The notes beneath the pieces are model-generated. The model was not told the DNA's origin and ran no database searches. It saw only the letters and a list, made by a program, of their open reading frames with translations. Shown piece by piece: positions 51,383 to 62,476 of a stretch of 64,000 nt of DNA. Positions within the stretch are counted from its first letter, which is position 1; every line of letters starts with the position of its first letter. The position numbers and the translations under genes were made by a program. This DNA comes from Salinibacter altiplanensis (GTDB taxonomy: Bacteria > Bacteroidota > Rhodothermia > Rhodothermales > Salinibacteraceae): contig NZ_NCQY01000023.1 in NCBI RefSeq assembly GCF_002894645.1, positions 142,789 through 206,788 of the forward strand, written 5' to 3'.

Positions 51383-53224
51383 ATGATGACTGCACTGGTC
51401 AACTTTTTTCTACCGGACTCCCTCCCTCAGAATTCTGCCCAACGACGAAAGGCACGCCTGACGCTGGCGATCACATTTCTCATCATCGGGGCGTGCCTGG
51501 CCTACACCGGCGCCCACTACCGATGGGAGTTCTGGAGCGGGATCCCCGTGCTTCTGGGCTCGGCAGCCCTCTTGACCGGAGTGCCGATTGCCCTACGGCA
51601 GGGGGCCGCCCCGTCCCTCATGGCAAAGGCAACCGCCGTGGTGATGCTGGGCCTCATCACGCTGCTTACGATCCGGTCCGGAGGGACCGCGTCGACCTCG
51701 GCCCCCTGGTTCATGGTCGCACCACTGATTGGGCTGCTGCTGGCCGAGCAGTGGTTTGCCATTCTCCTCACGGCGGTGAGCATCGCCGAGCTGTCCATCA
51801 TCTACGCCCTCGAACTGAGCGGCCACGCCTTTCCGACGCCCATGCCCGACTCCATGGCCGGCGAGTCGCTCTTCTTCTCCTACGTCGGCCTGATCACCGT
51901 CGTCCTTCTCACCGCGCGGGTGTTCAAACAGGAACAGAGCCAGGCATTGCGGAAGGCCGAGTCCGCCGCGGAAGACGCCAAGGCCCAAAAGCAAGAGACC
52001 GAGGAAATGGCCCGCCAGCTTGAAACGCAAAAGGCGTCCGTCGAGCGGCGGGTGGAGGAGGCCACCCACGAGCTACAGGAGCAAAAGGACGCCCTCGCAC
52101 GCCACGCCACCGAGATGCTCGACGCGATGACCCGGTTTGCCGACGGGGACCTCAGTGTTCGCGTTGACACGGACCGCGACGATGAGATTGGCGATCTCTT
52201 CGATGGGTTCAACCGGGCGGTCGAGAGCGTCCGACAGACCCTTCTCTCTGTGCGCGACGCGGCCGCGGAGACCGCCCGGACAACCGAGGAGATCAGTGCC
52301 TCGTCCGAGCAGATGGCGACCGCCGCCGAGGAGCAGTCCGCCCAGGCCGAGGAGGTGGCCGCGGCCGTCGAGCAGATGAACCAGACGATTAGCGAAAACG
52401 CGCGCAGTGTCCAGCGGGCCGCCGAGGCCACCCGGGACGCCGCCCAGCAGGCCGAGCGCAGTGGCGAGATCGTCACGGAGGCGACGCAGCAGATCCATCA
52501 AATCGCCGAGGTCGCCCAGACCACGGCCGAGACCATCCAGGGCGTGGGCGACTCAAGCGCAGAGATTATCCAGATCGTCGATGCGATCGACGAGATTGCG
52601 GGGCAAACAAACCTCCTCGCCCTGAACGCGGCGATTGAGGCGGCCCGTGCCGGGGACGAGGGCGGTGGGCAGACCGGACAGGGATTTGCAGTGGTGGCCG
52701 AAGAGGTGCGGGCCCTGGCGGAGGACGCCGACGCGGCCACGACCAAAATCGAGCACAGGGTACAGGGCGCTACCGAGGACATCGAAGACGCGGTCGGCGC
52801 CGCCCGCCAAAGCAGCCAGCGGGCCCAGACGGGCCTGGAGCTCGCCGGCGAGGCCGACGACGCCCTGGACGAGGTCACCGCCGCCATCGACCGCGCCCAG
52901 CGGAAGGCTGACGAGATCGCAGCGGCCTCCGAGGAGCAGTCCACCACCAGCGACGAGATCGCCCGGAGTGTGCAGTCGATTTCAACGGCGGCCCGCGAGT
53001 CGGCGGCGGGCGTTGTGCAGGTTTCCAGCTCGGCGACGGACCTCGAAAAAACCGTCCAGCGGCTGCGGGAGAGCGTCGCGGAGTTTGAACTTGAGCAGGA
53101 CCCCCAGTCAGAATCCTCTCCTTCTGCCCCTCCCTCTCACTCCGCAACAAATCGGGACCATCCCCCCTCGCCGGACACACACGCCGACTTGCCGCCCCCT
53201 GCGATGCGCCCAGGGACCGATTGA
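51383..53224 (+). CDS. Methyl-accepting chemotaxis protein with multi-TM sensory domain
   Basis: The 613-residue receptor has about six hydrophobic segments in its N-terminal 190 residues ([98 protein letters not shown]) and no large periplasmic domain. A coiled coil, a HAMP-like segment ([20 protein letters not shown]) and the signalling hairpin follow. The hairpin tip reads [20 protein letters not shown], then [20 protein letters not shown] where most receptors have GE-x-G-x-GFAVVAxEVR, so four or five extra residues occur near the tip. It ends in a low-complexity tail. A second receptor gene follows. Confidence 0.88.
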   Translation: MMTALVNFFLPDSLPQNSAQRRKARLTLAITFLIIGACLAYTGAHYRWEFWSGIPVLLGSAALLTGVPIALRQGAAPSLMAKATAVVMLGLITLLTIRSGGTASTSAPWFMVAPLIGLLLAEQWFAILLTAVSIAELSIIYALELSGHAFPTPMPDSMAGESLFFSYVGLITVVLLTARVFKQEQSQALRKAESAAEDAKAQKQETEEMARQLETQKASVERRVEEATHELQEQKDALARHATEMLDAMTRFADGDLSVRVDTDRDDEIGDLFDGFNRAVESVRQTLLSVRDAAAETARTTEEISASSEQMATAAEEQSAQAEEVAAAVEQMNQTISENARSVQRAAEATRDAAQQAERSGEIVTEATQQIHQIAEVAQTTAETIQGVGDSSAEIIQIVDAIDEIAGQTNLLALNAAIEAARAGDEGGGQTGQGFAVVAEEVRALAEDADAATTKIEHRVQGATEDIEDAVGAARQSSQRAQTGLELAGEADDALDEVTAAIDRAQRKADEIAAASEEQSTTSDEIARSVQSISTAARESAAGVVQVSSSATDLEKTVQRLRESVAEFELEQDPQSESSPSAPPSHSATNRDHPPSPDTHADLPPPAMRPGTD

Positions 53225-53758
53225 GAACGGCAGCGTGACCGGACCGGCCGGTGAGCCTCTCGACTACGCGCCTCTTATCCCCCTCACCAGAGCACCTCCA
53301 CACGTCCCCACATAGAAAACGCCCGGTCCCCCCACCAGAGGGCCGGGCGTCGACGCTTCAAGGCGCCGCTCAGAGAAATGAGTTGCAATACGAGTCCCAC
53401 CAGGAACTCGGAATGCATCTCGAAGACACGCGTGGCCCCGCTACTCTAACGTCGGCCCCTCCCCATTCAGGCGTTCTTCACTTTTCGGCCGTCACAGGAC
53501 TGTCTCCTTGGTGTTGTGCCCCTTTACGGAATTGCAGGTTGTCTCTCGATTGGGACATCAGGCCGCAGACGCCTCCTGATGGGGGGAGCTACCTCACGCT
53601 GTCAATTGCCTCCGGATCCCCCCTTGCTGCCTCAGAGTGCAGAACATGGGGACTGTTGTGAACGATGTCGTCACAGTGCCCCGTCCGCGCTTAATATACA
53701 CGCCTCGGGTGACGATCACGTAACCAAGTCTGTACTTTGTAACAAAGACGTTTTTTGC
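53225..53758. other. 534-bp intergenic region between chemoreceptors
   Basis: No gene is visible apart from a terminator-like hairpin at 53320-53350. A TACTTTG element lies 20 bp before the next start. Confidence 0.45.
53320..53350. terminator. GC-rich terminator-like hairpin
   Basis: ACGCCCGGTCCC and GGGCCGGGCGT form a strong stem with CCCACCAGA-type loop. The T-tract is on the minus strand side, so function after the plus-strand chemoreceptor gene is uncertain. Confidence 0.45.
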
Positions 53759-55735
53759 ATGTGCCCGTTCGCCGATGGCGTCTCTCACGCCGACCGGTCC
53801 ACGCCAACCTCGTCCCCACAGCAATCCCCGAGCGCCCAGCCGTCCGCTCCCACCCGACGCCTGTCCGTGGCCTTCGGGACAGTCATTCTAACCGCTGGGG
53901 CCGGGACGGCAGGGGCGTTCGTAATATCGTCAGTCTGGATTAGCACCCTCGTTCTCGTCGGCTGCGGACTGCTCGCAGCCGGACTCGCAGCCCGCGTGGC
54001 GTGCCGGATCGGCGGGTCTATTCGTCGGGTCCGGCACACCCTGGAGGGCCATCAGACCGGCAACCACGACGCGCCACGACCCGGCCGTTCGAGCGACCTG
54101 CTCGGAGACGTGCACACCCGGCTCCACACCTTGGCTGATGAGGTGGAGCGGCGAGGCAAGCACATGGACGCCCTCGGCCAGATGATGACGCGCACGAGCA
54201 CGGAGGAGGACCTGCACGCGGCATTTCGGACGTTTCTGGAAGAGGTGCGTGACGTGACACGGGCCGAGTACGCAGCCCTCAGCATCTTCGACGAGGACGG
54301 CGAGATCGTGGAGTTCTTTACGCTCGGGCTCACGGACGAGCAGGAGGCGGCCATCGACCATCCCCCGGAGGGAAAGGGCCTGCTCGGACACATTCCCGAG
54401 CAACAGGTGACGCTGCGGCTCGACGACATGACCACGCATAGCGAATCGGTGGGCTTCCCCGATGGTCATCCGCCCATGCAGTCGCTACTGGCGGCGCCGA
54501 TCACGTATAAGGACCGGGCGCTCGGAAACCTTTACCTCTCGGACAAGGAGGAGGTCACAACCTTCGACGCGGCCGACGAGCGATTCGTCGAGACGGCGGC
54601 AGAGGCGGCGGCCGTCCTCATCAACGAGCGACAGTCGCGGCAGCGCAACGAGCGCACCCGACGGACGCTCCGCCGTGAGACGAGGGCGCTGGCCGACGTG
54701 CTGGGCCGGCTGGCCGAGGGAAACCTGTCGGTCGACGTTTCCCAAAACAGCGACGACGAGGACCTGGCCCGCGTGTGGACCCGACTGGACGAGACGGTCG
54801 ACAGCCTCCGGACGCTCATCGGACGCATTACCGGAGCGACCCGGGAGCTCTCCGCCACGTCCGACCAGCTGTCCGGCACGGCGGACGACATGTCGGCCGG
54901 AGCGGAGGAGCAGTCGACCCAGCTCGAGGACGTCGCCGCGGCGATGGAGGAAATGTCTCGGACCATCAGCGAGAACGCCGAAACCGTCGACCGAACGTCC
55001 CAGCGCGCCGAGGCCGCCCGGGCGGCCGCCCAGGAGAACGGCGACATCGTGTACCGGGCCATCGAGAAGATGGAGCAGGTCGGCGAGGTCGTCGAGCACT
55101 CCGCCGAGACGATCAACGAGCTGGGCTCATCCAGCGAGGAGATCGGAGACATTGTGGCGACGATCGACGACATCGCGGACCAGACGAACCTGCTCGCCCT
55201 CAACGCGGCCATCGAGGCGGCCCGGGCGGGTGAGCACGGGGCCGGCTTCGCAGTGGTGGCCGAGGAGGTGCAGGCCCTTGCCGAGCGGACGGCCCAGGCC
55301 ACCGACCGCATCGAGCAAATGATCACGTCCGTTCAGCGGGAGGCCAAGCAGGCCGTGGCCGTCATGGACGACGGCACGGAGGAGGCCCGACGGGGCATCG
55401 AGCTCGCCAACGAGGCCGGCGCCGCGCTCGACGAGATGATTGAGGACATTCGGGCCGTGGCCGGCGACATCGACGACATCGCCGCCGCTACAGAGCAGCA
55501 GTCCGCGACGAGCGAGCGGGTCTCCCAAAACATCAACGAGATTTCGACGGTGACCGCGCAAACCGCCCGGGACGTAACGGAGATCGCCCAGTCCGCCGCC
55601 GACCTGAGCGCCCTGTCCGGCCGGCTCGTCGACACGACCGACCAGTTCACCTTGGAGGCCCCGGCTCAGAAGGCATCTGCGGCCCCGTCCCCCGCCGGCG
55701 ATGGCACTGCTTCTGCCTCGATACCCACACCATAG
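53759..55735 (+). CDS. Methyl-accepting chemotaxis protein with GAF domain
   Basis: The 658-residue receptor starts [12 protein letters not shown] and has two adjacent hydrophobic segments ([20 protein letters not shown] and [20 protein letters not shown]). A cytoplasmic GAF domain lies around residues 130-295 ([56 protein letters not shown]). A HAMP-like segment follows ([20 protein letters not shown]) and then the signalling hairpin with tip [20 protein letters not shown] and [14 protein letters not shown]. This tip is canonical, unlike that of the preceding receptor. The GAF domain suggests sensing of an internal or redox signal. The tail is Pro/Ala-rich with no CheR-binding pentapeptide. 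Confidence 0.92.
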   Translation: MCPFADGVSHADRSTPTSSPQQSPSAQPSAPTRRLSVAFGTVILTAGAGTAGAFVISSVWISTLVLVGCGLLAAGLAARVACRIGGSIRRVRHTLEGHQTGNHDAPRPGRSSDLLGDVHTRLHTLADEVERRGKHMDALGQMMTRTSTEEDLHAAFRTFLEEVRDVTRAEYAALSIFDEDGEIVEFFTLGLTDEQEAAIDHPPEGKGLLGHIPEQQVTLRLDDMTTHSESVGFPDGHPPMQSLLAAPITYKDRALGNLYLSDKEEVTTFDAADERFVETAAEAAAVLINERQSRQRNERTRRTLRRETRALADVLGRLAEGNLSVDVSQNSDDEDLARVWTRLDETVDSLRTLIGRITGATRELSATSDQLSGTADDMSAGAEEQSTQLEDVAAAMEEMSRTISENAETVDRTSQRAEAARAAAQENGDIVYRAIEKMEQVGEVVEHSAETINELGSSSEEIGDIVATIDDIADQTNLLALNAAIEAARAGEHGAGFAVVAEEVQALAERTAQATDRIEQMITSVQREAKQAVAVMDDGTEEARRGIELANEAGAALDEMIEDIRAVAGDIDDIAAATEQQSATSERVSQNINEISTVTAQTARDVTEIAQSAADLSALSGRLVDTTDQFTLEAPAQKASAAPSPAGDGTASASIPTP

Positions 55736-55998
55736 TATAGTGTGGATGGAATTATCCCCGTGATGGAAGACGGTGGCATTCTATTACGCTCTCCAGGGTT
55801 AGTGAATTTGATTGGCCCCTACCTCTCCGAGAATCTCATATATACGACCCACAGTACACGAACGCTGAGAACGCTTCCTCAAGCCTATTTTTTGATTATA
55901 CTTATTGATTTTAAAGGTCCTAACTTCTACAATCGGAATCCAGCTTGCTTCCACTCTTTCGGTTTTTCAGTTCTGAACTTGTACTCTCATCATCGAGC
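55736..55998. promoter_or_regulatory. AT-rich leader of the SMC-like gene pair
   Basis: This 263-bp stretch is markedly more AT-rich than the flanks (for example TATTTTTTGATTATACTTAT near 55888) and separates the receptor gene from the low-GC pair. It probably contains the promoter; no box could be fixed. It may mark one boundary of an inserted segment. Confidence 0.4.
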
Positions 55999-56181
55999 AT
56001 GATCGACAACGATTTGCTAAGAGAATTCGCCGAGACCCACCCCGACGGTCTCGAATCGAAACTCGCCCAGGCTTTCAACGAGAAACTCGACGCTTCTCGA
56101 AGTGACGCCGTGAAGCATCTCCGCGATCAACTTGAGAGCCTGCTCGAAGATCGTCTCGAATCAGAACACCCCTCTGAATAA
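55999..56181 (+). CDS. 60-residue acidic helical protein, partner of the SMC-like ATPase
   Basis: The small protein (MIDNDLLREFAETHPDGLES to LESLLEDRLESEHPSE) is strongly charged and predicted all-helical. Its stop is 2 bp before the start of the 822-residue ATPase, so the two are translated as a pair. I recognise no family. Given its size and position it could be an antitoxin-like or regulatory partner of the ATPase, but that is only inference. Base composition is lower in GC than neighbouring genes. Confidence 0.65.
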   Translation: MIDNDLLREFAETHPDGLESKLAQAFNEKLDASRSDAVKHLRDQLESLLEDRLESEHPSE

Positions 56182-56183
56182 CC

Positions 56184-58652
56184 ATGCGTCTGCTCCGCCT
56201 CCGTCCTTACTACTTCCGATGCTACGGAGAATCAGATTGGATCGAACTTGATGCCGATCTCGTCATCCTCTACGGTTCGAACGGCTTCGGTAAAACCAGC
56301 CTGGTAGAATCGATCGAGTGGCTCTTCCACGGTCGCGCGAAACGTCGTAAGCGCGGTGTCGAAGTGTATAGCAAACGCGACTATCGAAACTACTATAGGA
56401 ACGTCCACGCCCCTGAAGACGCGCCGACTTTCGTAGAAGCTGAGGTTGAAACCGCGGATGAAAACAGACACAAGATCCGTCGTGAACTCGATAACCCGAA
56501 TAAAAATGACACGAGTAACACCACCGTCATCGACGGGTCGGAGAAACCTTTCTCTACAATTGGCCTCAATGAGGATCCTGCTTTTGACCCAGTAATTCCA
56601 CAGCACTCGCTGCAGGACTTCATCTTATCCCGTCCAATCGATCGAAGAGACAAGATCAGTGCGGCATTGGGCCTGGATCCACTGATCGAGTTTGATAGAA
56701 CCTTGGATAGCACGAACCGGCGCCTGCAGCGAACACCCCCGAATAGGGTTGAACAGGCAAGAGAAGGCCTTCAGTCTGCTATCCGCAAAATGGATGAATC
56801 TGAGGATGACAAGGTTATTGCTTTACTAAAGAAATGGCGCGAGCAAGAGTTTGACCTCTCAGAGGACGAGGAAAAGCTTTTACAGGCAGCCCAAGATCTT
56901 CTCGGTACACAGGAGACTAACCGAATCACGTTGAGTGAAGAATTGACAACACACCGAGAAAAGGTTGCTGACAGGGTGTTCGATCCGACTCCAATTCGGC
57001 CTCCCTCGAACAGGGAGAATCTGCGAGAGGCCATTCAGGAATCGAAGCAGGAAATATTAGAGTCCGAGTTGAAGCAGTGTGAGGACGCACTCTCATCGTA
57101 CTTGGGAGTGGCAGCAGCAGAGTACGCGAGCGAATGCCTCTCATTCTGGAAAACTGGCCTGCAGCTCCGAGACGAAGATACCGACACTTGCCCGATGTGT
57201 GAGGCACCGACTCTTGACAAGGAGAAGCGGGAAGAAATTCGGGAACGTCTGGAAAAGACTTCAGAATTTACATCAGCGAAAAAAACGCTTCAAGATTCCG
57301 TCTCCGATTTCTCACAACGCTTGCGACGAATCTCCAGACGCATTGACGGTTTATTCCCAGGATTTCTGACTTCTCCCAACAGAGAATCGCTTGCCGATCT
57401 CATCGATGACAGAGGACTCCTGCAACCGTTTCTAACGTGTCATGACGCTTCAGAGCTCTCGATCATAAAAACAAGGGACGCACTGAGCGATCTCGCCGAC
57501 TCGATAGACGAGATTCCCGAACTGGCCAGTGATCCCGAATCAGTTCGAGAGGCAAAGGAGAGACTACTCAAGTCGGAAAAGAGAATTGAGCATGCTATTG
57601 GATCTATTTGTTCAACAGCAGAATCCTACGCGGAGGCCTATGAGAATTTGGAGGAGAAGTTAGAAGAGGTCATCGCAAGTGATGATGCCGTCAAGCAGAT
57701 AGACGCTCTGATGGAACCGCTTGATAAATGGGAGTCAGCAGAGGTCTTGGCCGAATACCACGGCTTGATGGATGAGGTCCGTGAGGCTGGACAGCGCCTC
57801 AGTGATCACCTTCAAGACAAGCAGGAAGAAAAGTTAGAAGATCGGGGAAAGGAGATCAAAGATTGGTACGGCGTGATGAATCCTGCATCCAATGTCGTCC
57901 CCAGTCGGCTTGATGCTGGAGCGGAAAGCTTGAGAATATATGCGGAGGCTTTCGACTCGGAGCTTAATGTAGCCACCGGTTTGAGTCAGTGCCAGGCAAA
58001 CACGCTTGGTCTCAGTATCCATTTTATGAGGACTTTGTCTCCCGGCAGTCCGTACAGATTTATCGTTCTGGATGACCCGGTCCAGTCGATGGATGACAAG
58101 CATTTTGAGGCTCTTTCACGCGACGTAATTGAAAGACTGCTGGACCAGGAGAACCTACAAGTCATCGTCGGTACGCACACACGCGCTCTCTCAGATAAGC
58201 TATGGAGTCTACATATCGACCAGAGGTCTAAATACCTCAGAATCTCCGACATCAGCAGGGAAGGACCGACCATCTCGAAGGAAAAAACCTTCGAAGATGA
58301 ACTCGAGAGGATAGAACACTTAGCGAAAGGGAATGAAGAAGACCGAGAAATTGCGCTTGATAGAATCAGGAATTCTACAGAGCACCTGATCGGGTTAATA
58401 TGTCGAGTGGAGGGCCACCCACTTCTAGATCCCAATGAGCACCGAACGGCAAAGCAGAAACTCTACCACTTGAGTGAGTGCCCATCTGTAAAGGCCAAAT
58501 ACATAAGCACACTGAAGGATACCATAGAATTTAGCAACTCGGCCCACCACGAATCGGAAGGTGAAAGCGTCCCCGAAGAGGGCAAAATCCAGACGCATTT
58601 GTCGACCCTTCACAGTTACGGAGACATGTTTGAGGTTCTTGAGAAAAGATAG
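56184..58652 (+). CDS. Rad50/SMC-like ATPase with zinc hook and RloC/PrrC-like C-terminus (candidate defence nuclease)
   Basis: The 822-residue protein has Walker A GSNGFGKTSL (31-40), a long coiled-coil with a CPMC zinc hook (C336, C339), an ABC-type signature LSQCQANTLGLSIHF (from 600) and Walker B FIVLDDPVQSMDD (D630, D631). It thus folds like a Rad50/SMC dimer. The last 100 residues contain R729-NST-E733 and then N785-SA-H788, an R-x3-E...N-x2-H pattern as in the C-terminal ribonuclease domains of PrrC and RloC anticodon nucleases. RNA cleavage on ATP-dependent activation would therefore fit, although the spacing to the His is longer than in PrrC. A 60-residue gene precedes it by 2 bp. 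The pair is lower in GC than its surroundings. Confidence 0.8.
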   Translation: MRLLRLRPYYFRCYGESDWIELDADLVILYGSNGFGKTSLVESIEWLFHGRAKRRKRGVEVYSKRDYRNYYRNVHAPEDAPTFVEAEVETADENRHKIRRELDNPNKNDTSNTTVIDGSEKPFSTIGLNEDPAFDPVIPQHSLQDFILSRPIDRRDKISAALGLDPLIEFDRTLDSTNRRLQRTPPNRVEQAREGLQSAIRKMDESEDDKVIALLKKWREQEFDLSEDEEKLLQAAQDLLGTQETNRITLSEELTTHREKVADRVFDPTPIRPPSNRENLREAIQESKQEILESELKQCEDALSSYLGVAAAEYASECLSFWKTGLQLRDEDTDTCPMCEAPTLDKEKREEIRERLEKTSEFTSAKKTLQDSVSDFSQRLRRISRRIDGLFPGFLTSPNRESLADLIDDRGLLQPFLTCHDASELSIIKTRDALSDLADSIDEIPELASDPESVREAKERLLKSEKRIEHAIGSICSTAESYAEAYENLEEKLEEVIASDDAVKQIDALMEPLDKWESAEVLAEYHGLMDEVREAGQRLSDHLQDKQEEKLEDRGKEIKDWYGVMNPASNVVPSRLDAGAESLRIYAEAFDSELNVATGLSQCQANTLGLSIHFMRTLSPGSPYRFIVLDDPVQSMDDKHFEALSRDVIERLLDQENLQVIVGTHTRALSDKLWSLHIDQRSKYLRISDISREGPTISKEKTFEDELERIEHLAKGNEEDREIALDRIRNSTEHLIGLICRVEGHPLLDPNEHRTAKQKLYHLSECPSVKAKYISTLKDTIEFSNSAHHESEGESVPEEGKIQTHLSTLHSYGDMFEVLEKR

Positions 58653-58731
58653 GCTTCATTCACAAACGCCGCCGCCCCCCGATCTCTCGGAAGACGACGG
58701 CGCATTTCTCCTTCGAAATTATGGCCGAACG

Positions 58732-61422
58732 TTAAGCATCAACCGTCGCGGCGCCGTCCCCGCCCGCCCCCGCGGCGTCGGCGGCCGACTCGGTGCCCGC
58801 CGGTTGCACCGCCTCGAACGTCAGGCCCTCCCCGTCGTCGCCCAGCTCGATGCGGACGGTGTCGCCGTCCGTGATCGTGCCGTCGAGCAGCGCCTGCGAG
58901 AGGCCGTTCGACACGTGCCGCTTCATGACACGCTTCAGGGGGCGGGCGCCGAAGGCGGGGTCGTAGCCACGGTCGGCGAGCCAGTCCTTGGCGCCGCCCG
59001 AAAGCGTGAGCGTCAGGTCGTGGTTCTTCGCGGCGAGCCGCTGGACGCGCCCGAACTGGATCTCGACGATCTCGCGGATGTGCTCGCGGCTGAGCGAGCG
59101 GAACATCACGATGTCGTCGATCCGGTTTAGGAATTCGGGCTTCACCTGGCGGCGCAGCATCTTGAGCACCTCTTCCTCGAGCTCCTGATGCTCGCGCTCC
59201 GAGAGGTACCCGCCCTCGACCGCGTCCATCCGCTCCGAGATTACGTCGGAGCCCATGTTCGAGGTCATGATGATGATCGTGTTCGTGAAGTCGACCGTGC
59301 GGCCCTGGTTGTCGGTGAGGCGCCCGTCGTCGAGCACCTGCAGGAGGACGTTGAAGATCTCAGGGTGCGCCTTCTCGATCTCGTCGAGCAGCACCACGGA
59401 GTAGGGCGTTCGGCGGACCGCCTCGGTCAGCTGGCCGCCCTCCTCGTAGCCGACGTAGCCGGGCGCCGCGCCGATGAGGCGGCTGGCTGTGTGACGCTCC
59501 TGGTACTCGCTCATGTCGATGCGCACCATCGCGTTCTCGTCGTCGAAGAGAAACTCGGCAAGCGTCTTCGCGAGCTCCGTCTTGCCGACGCCGGTGGTGC
59601 CGAGGAAGATGAACGAGCCGATCGGCTGGTCGCCCTCCTGCATGCCGGTGCGGCCGCGGCGGACGGCGTTGGAGACCACCTCGATGGCCTCGTCCTGCCC
59701 CACCACGCGCTCCGACAGCTCGTCCTCCATGCGAAGGAGCTTCTCGCGCTCGCTTTCCAACATCTTCGACACCGGGATGCCAGTCCAGTTGGAGACGATC
59801 TCGGCGATGTCCTCCCCGTCGACCTCCTCCTTCAGCAGCGCGCCGTCCTCCTGGATCTCTTCGAGCTTCTGGTTGGCCGCCTCGGCCTCTTCCTTCAGGT
59901 CCGGAATCTCGCCGTACTGGATTTCGGCGACCGCGTCGTACTTGCCCTCCCGCTCCAGGTTTTCGGCCTTCACGCGGAGCTCGTCGATGCGCTCTTTCGC
60001 GGAGCGGACCGTCTGGATGAGGTCCTTCTCCTCCGTCCAGCGGGCCTTCAGGGCGTCGCGCTCGTCCTCCAGGTCGGCGATCTGCCGGTCGATCTCATCG
60101 AGCTTGTCGGCCAGGTCGCCCTCGTCACGCGTTACGGCCTCGCGCTCGATTTCGAGCTGACGGATCTCGCGGTCCAACTGGTCGAGGTCGGCGGGCTTCG
60201 AGTCGATCTCCATGCGCAGGCGGGCGGCCGACTCGTCGATCAGGTCGATCGCCTTGTCCGGCAGCTGGCGGTCGGTGATGTAGCGCTCGCTGAGGTCGGC
60301 GGCGTTGATGAGGGCACTGTCGTGGATGCGCACGCCATGGTGCACCTCGTAGCGCTCCTTCAGGCCGCGCAGGATCGAGATCGTGTCCTCCACGCTCGGC
60401 TCCTCCACGAGCACCTTCTGGAAGCGGCGCTCCAGGGCGCGATCGTCCTCGATGTGCTTGCGGAATTCGTCGAGCGTCGTCGCGCCGATGGCGCGCAGCT
60501 CGCCGCGGGCGAGGGCCGGCTTGAGGATGTTGGCCGCGTCCATGGCGCCCTCCGAGGCCCCGGCCCCCACGAGCGTGTGCAGCTCGTCGATGAAGAGGAC
60601 GATCTCGCCGTCGGACTCGGACACCTCGTTGACGACCGCCTTGAGCCGGTCTTCGAACTCCCCCCGGTACTTGGAGCCGGCCAGGAGCGCCCCCATGTCG
60701 AGCGCCACGATGCGCTTCGACTGCATCGACTCCGGCACGTCGCCCTGGACGATGCGCGTGGCAATGCCCTCGGCGATGGCCGTCTTGCCGACGCCGGCCT
60801 CGCCCACGAGCACCGGGTTGTTCTTCGTGCGGCGGCTCAGAATCTGGAGCACGCGCCGAATCTCCTGCTCGCGCCCGATCACCGGGTCGATGGTGCCCTC
60901 ACGGGCCATCTCGTTCAGGTCCTGCGCAAACCGGTCGAGCGCCTCGTACCGGCTCTCGGCGTGGGGGTCGTCGGCCCCCTGCCCGCCGCGCACGTCGTCG
61001 AGCGCCTCCATGACGTGCTCCTTCGAGCCGCCCTGGTCACGCAGGGATTGGCCGATCTCGTTCTGGCCCTCCACGAGGCCGATGAGGAGGTGCTCGGTCG
61101 ACACGTACTCGTCGTCCATCACGTCTGCCTCGGCGCGGGCACGGTCGAACACCTTCTTCAGCTCCTCGCCGACGTACTGGTCACCGGCACTCGCGCCCGT
61201 CACCGTGGGCAGCGACGCCAGGGCCGCCTCGACCTCGCTGCGCAGGCGATCAACGCTCACTCCCACGCGCCGCAGGATCGACACGGCCACACTGTCGGGG
61301 GTGCTCAAGAACGCCTCCAGCAGGTGCGGGGGCTCGATGCCCTGGTGATTTTTGGACGCCGCCAGTTCCATCGCCTTTTGGACGGCCTCCTGGGCCTTGA
61401 CGGTAAATTTTTGCAGGTTCAT
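58732..61422 (-). CDS. clpB: ATP-dependent chaperone ClpB
   Basis: This 896-residue disaggregase has the full architecture: a Clp N domain (to about 145), NBD1 with Walker [10 protein letters not shown] and Walker [15 protein letters not shown], and the coiled-coil M domain (about 400-530) characteristic of ClpB. NBD2 has [18 protein letters not shown], the arginine-finger region and the C-terminal [20 protein letters not shown]. The tail is a low-complexity Ala/Gly/Asp segment ([20 protein letters not shown]), which is longer than usual and acidic, suiting a halophile. ClpB works with DnaK to resolve aggregates after stress. It is convergent with the SMC-like gene. Confidence 0.97.
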   Translation of the reverse strand: MNLQKFTVKAQEAVQKAMELAASKNHQGIEPPHLLEAFLSTPDSVAVSILRRVGVSVDRLRSEVEAALASLPTVTGASAGDQYVGEELKKVFDRARAEADVMDDEYVSTEHLLIGLVEGQNEIGQSLRDQGGSKEHVMEALDDVRGGQGADDPHAESRYEALDRFAQDLNEMAREGTIDPVIGREQEIRRVLQILSRRTKNNPVLVGEAGVGKTAIAEGIATRIVQGDVPESMQSKRIVALDMGALLAGSKYRGEFEDRLKAVVNEVSESDGEIVLFIDELHTLVGAGASEGAMDAANILKPALARGELRAIGATTLDEFRKHIEDDRALERRFQKVLVEEPSVEDTISILRGLKERYEVHHGVRIHDSALINAADLSERYITDRQLPDKAIDLIDESAARLRMEIDSKPADLDQLDREIRQLEIEREAVTRDEGDLADKLDEIDRQIADLEDERDALKARWTEEKDLIQTVRSAKERIDELRVKAENLEREGKYDAVAEIQYGEIPDLKEEAEAANQKLEEIQEDGALLKEEVDGEDIAEIVSNWTGIPVSKMLESEREKLLRMEDELSERVVGQDEAIEVVSNAVRRGRTGMQEGDQPIGSFIFLGTTGVGKTELAKTLAEFLFDDENAMVRIDMSEYQERHTASRLIGAAPGYVGYEEGGQLTEAVRRTPYSVVLLDEIEKAHPEIFNVLLQVLDDGRLTDNQGRTVDFTNTIIIMTSNMGSDVISERMDAVEGGYLSEREHQELEEEVLKMLRRQVKPEFLNRIDDIVMFRSLSREHIREIVEIQFGRVQRLAAKNHDLTLTLSGGAKDWLADRGYDPAFGARPLKRVMKRHVSNGLSQALLDGTITDGDTVRIELGDDGEGLTFEAVQPAGTESAADAAGAGGDGAATVDA

Positions 61423-61773
61423 AGGTCAAAGTTTCGGTTGGACAAACGGCAATGGGAGTGCAGCCCCCCGCCCTAGATGGGCGTCTCTGGAGGGAATGCC
61501 ACACCGCTCACCCACCTCTGCGAACGAAAAGTGTACCAGTCGGCCACAATCTGACAGGATGGCAGAACAACGGATCATGCGTGACGGCGCGATGCGCGAA
61601 GACCGGCGGCCCTCACGAATCGCGTGTCGCGCCTCCCTCGCCTGCATTCGCGACACGATCGGTCAATTTCCGGAACCAATGACGCACTGCGTTATTACCA
61701 AGCCTGCAGTGCCCTTCGCACTGCGGCTGTGCACTCTTCGGAGGCCCATTTATCACCAATTTGACGGACTGTC
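61423..61773. other. 351-bp divergent region between clpB and phasin-like gene
   Basis: No gene. It contains a perfect 7-bp hairpin GCAGTGC-CCTTC-GCACTGC at 61706-61724. No CIRCE-like heat-shock element was seen upstream of clpB. Confidence 0.45.
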
Positions 61774-62433
61774 ATGACGGCCACGAACGACGAGACGCCG
61801 ACGGACGACCGGAACAGCTTTTCCCTCAAGACCCTGCCCGACGAGGTATCGGGGCGGGCGCGTGAGATTTGGCTCGCCGGGCTCGGGGCCCTGGAACGGC
61901 TTGAACAAGAAGGCGACAAGGTGTTCGAAACGCTCGTTGAGCGCGGCCGGCACTACGAAGACGCACGCCGTGACCAGATCGAAGAGGCCACCGAGACCCT
62001 CCGCGACCAGCAGGCGACGCTCGCCGAGGACGTGACTCAGCGGCTCGACGACGCGACGCAGTCGGTGGAGGAGGCCGTCTCGGACACCCTCAGCGGCACG
62101 CTCGGCCAGCTCGGGGTGGCCAGTCGCAGCGAGGTGCGCGACCTGTCCCGGCGCGTAGGGGAGCTGTCGAAGAAGCTGGACGCCCTCTCGGAGATGCTCA
62201 CCGCTCAACAGACGGCCGCAGAGGCCGGCGTCTTTCACGTCGCGCCCACCGACGATGGCTGGCACGTCACGGTCGAGGGGACGGACGACCCTGTGGGGAC
62301 ATACGGCACGAAGAAGGAAGCCGTGAGTACCGCCCGCACCACAGCCAAGGAGCAGGCCCCCAGCCAACTCGTCGTCCACAAGCAGGATCGCTCGGTCCAG
62401 GAGAGCTTCTCGTACGACACGGCCGACGCGTAG
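61774..62433 (+). CDS. Phasin-like protein fused to a DUF2188 domain
   Basis: The 219-residue protein has two parts. Residues about 24-135 resemble polyhydroxyalkanoate granule-associated phasins: REIWLAGLGALERLEQEGDK, VFETLVERGRHYEDARRDQI, then a heptad helix with LSRRVGELSKKLDALSEML. Residues about 150-215 match DUF2188: VFHVAPTDDGWHVTVEGTDD, TKKEAVSTARTTAKEQAPSQ, LVVHKQDRSVQESFSYD. I have not seen the two joined often. A phasin would coat storage granules and stabilise the synthase; the role of DUF2188 is unknown. No polyhydroxyalkanoate synthase gene lies nearby in the window. Confidence 0.7.
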   Translation: MTATNDETPTDDRNSFSLKTLPDEVSGRAREIWLAGLGALERLEQEGDKVFETLVERGRHYEDARRDQIEEATETLRDQQATLAEDVTQRLDDATQSVEEAVSDTLSGTLGQLGVASRSEVRDLSRRVGELSKKLDALSEMLTAQQTAAEAGVFHVAPTDDGWHVTVEGTDDPVGTYGTKKEAVSTARTTAKEQAPSQLVVHKQDRSVQESFSYDTADA

Positions 62434-62476
62434 TCCTCGGCCTGCCGATCCCACCGGCCCGTCCCGACCGTTCCTC

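Noticed and set aside
56184-58652. Gabija GajA or OLD-family nuclease identity
   Set aside because: The protein has a zinc hook and SMC-like ends but no TOPRIM domain as in GajA/OLD.
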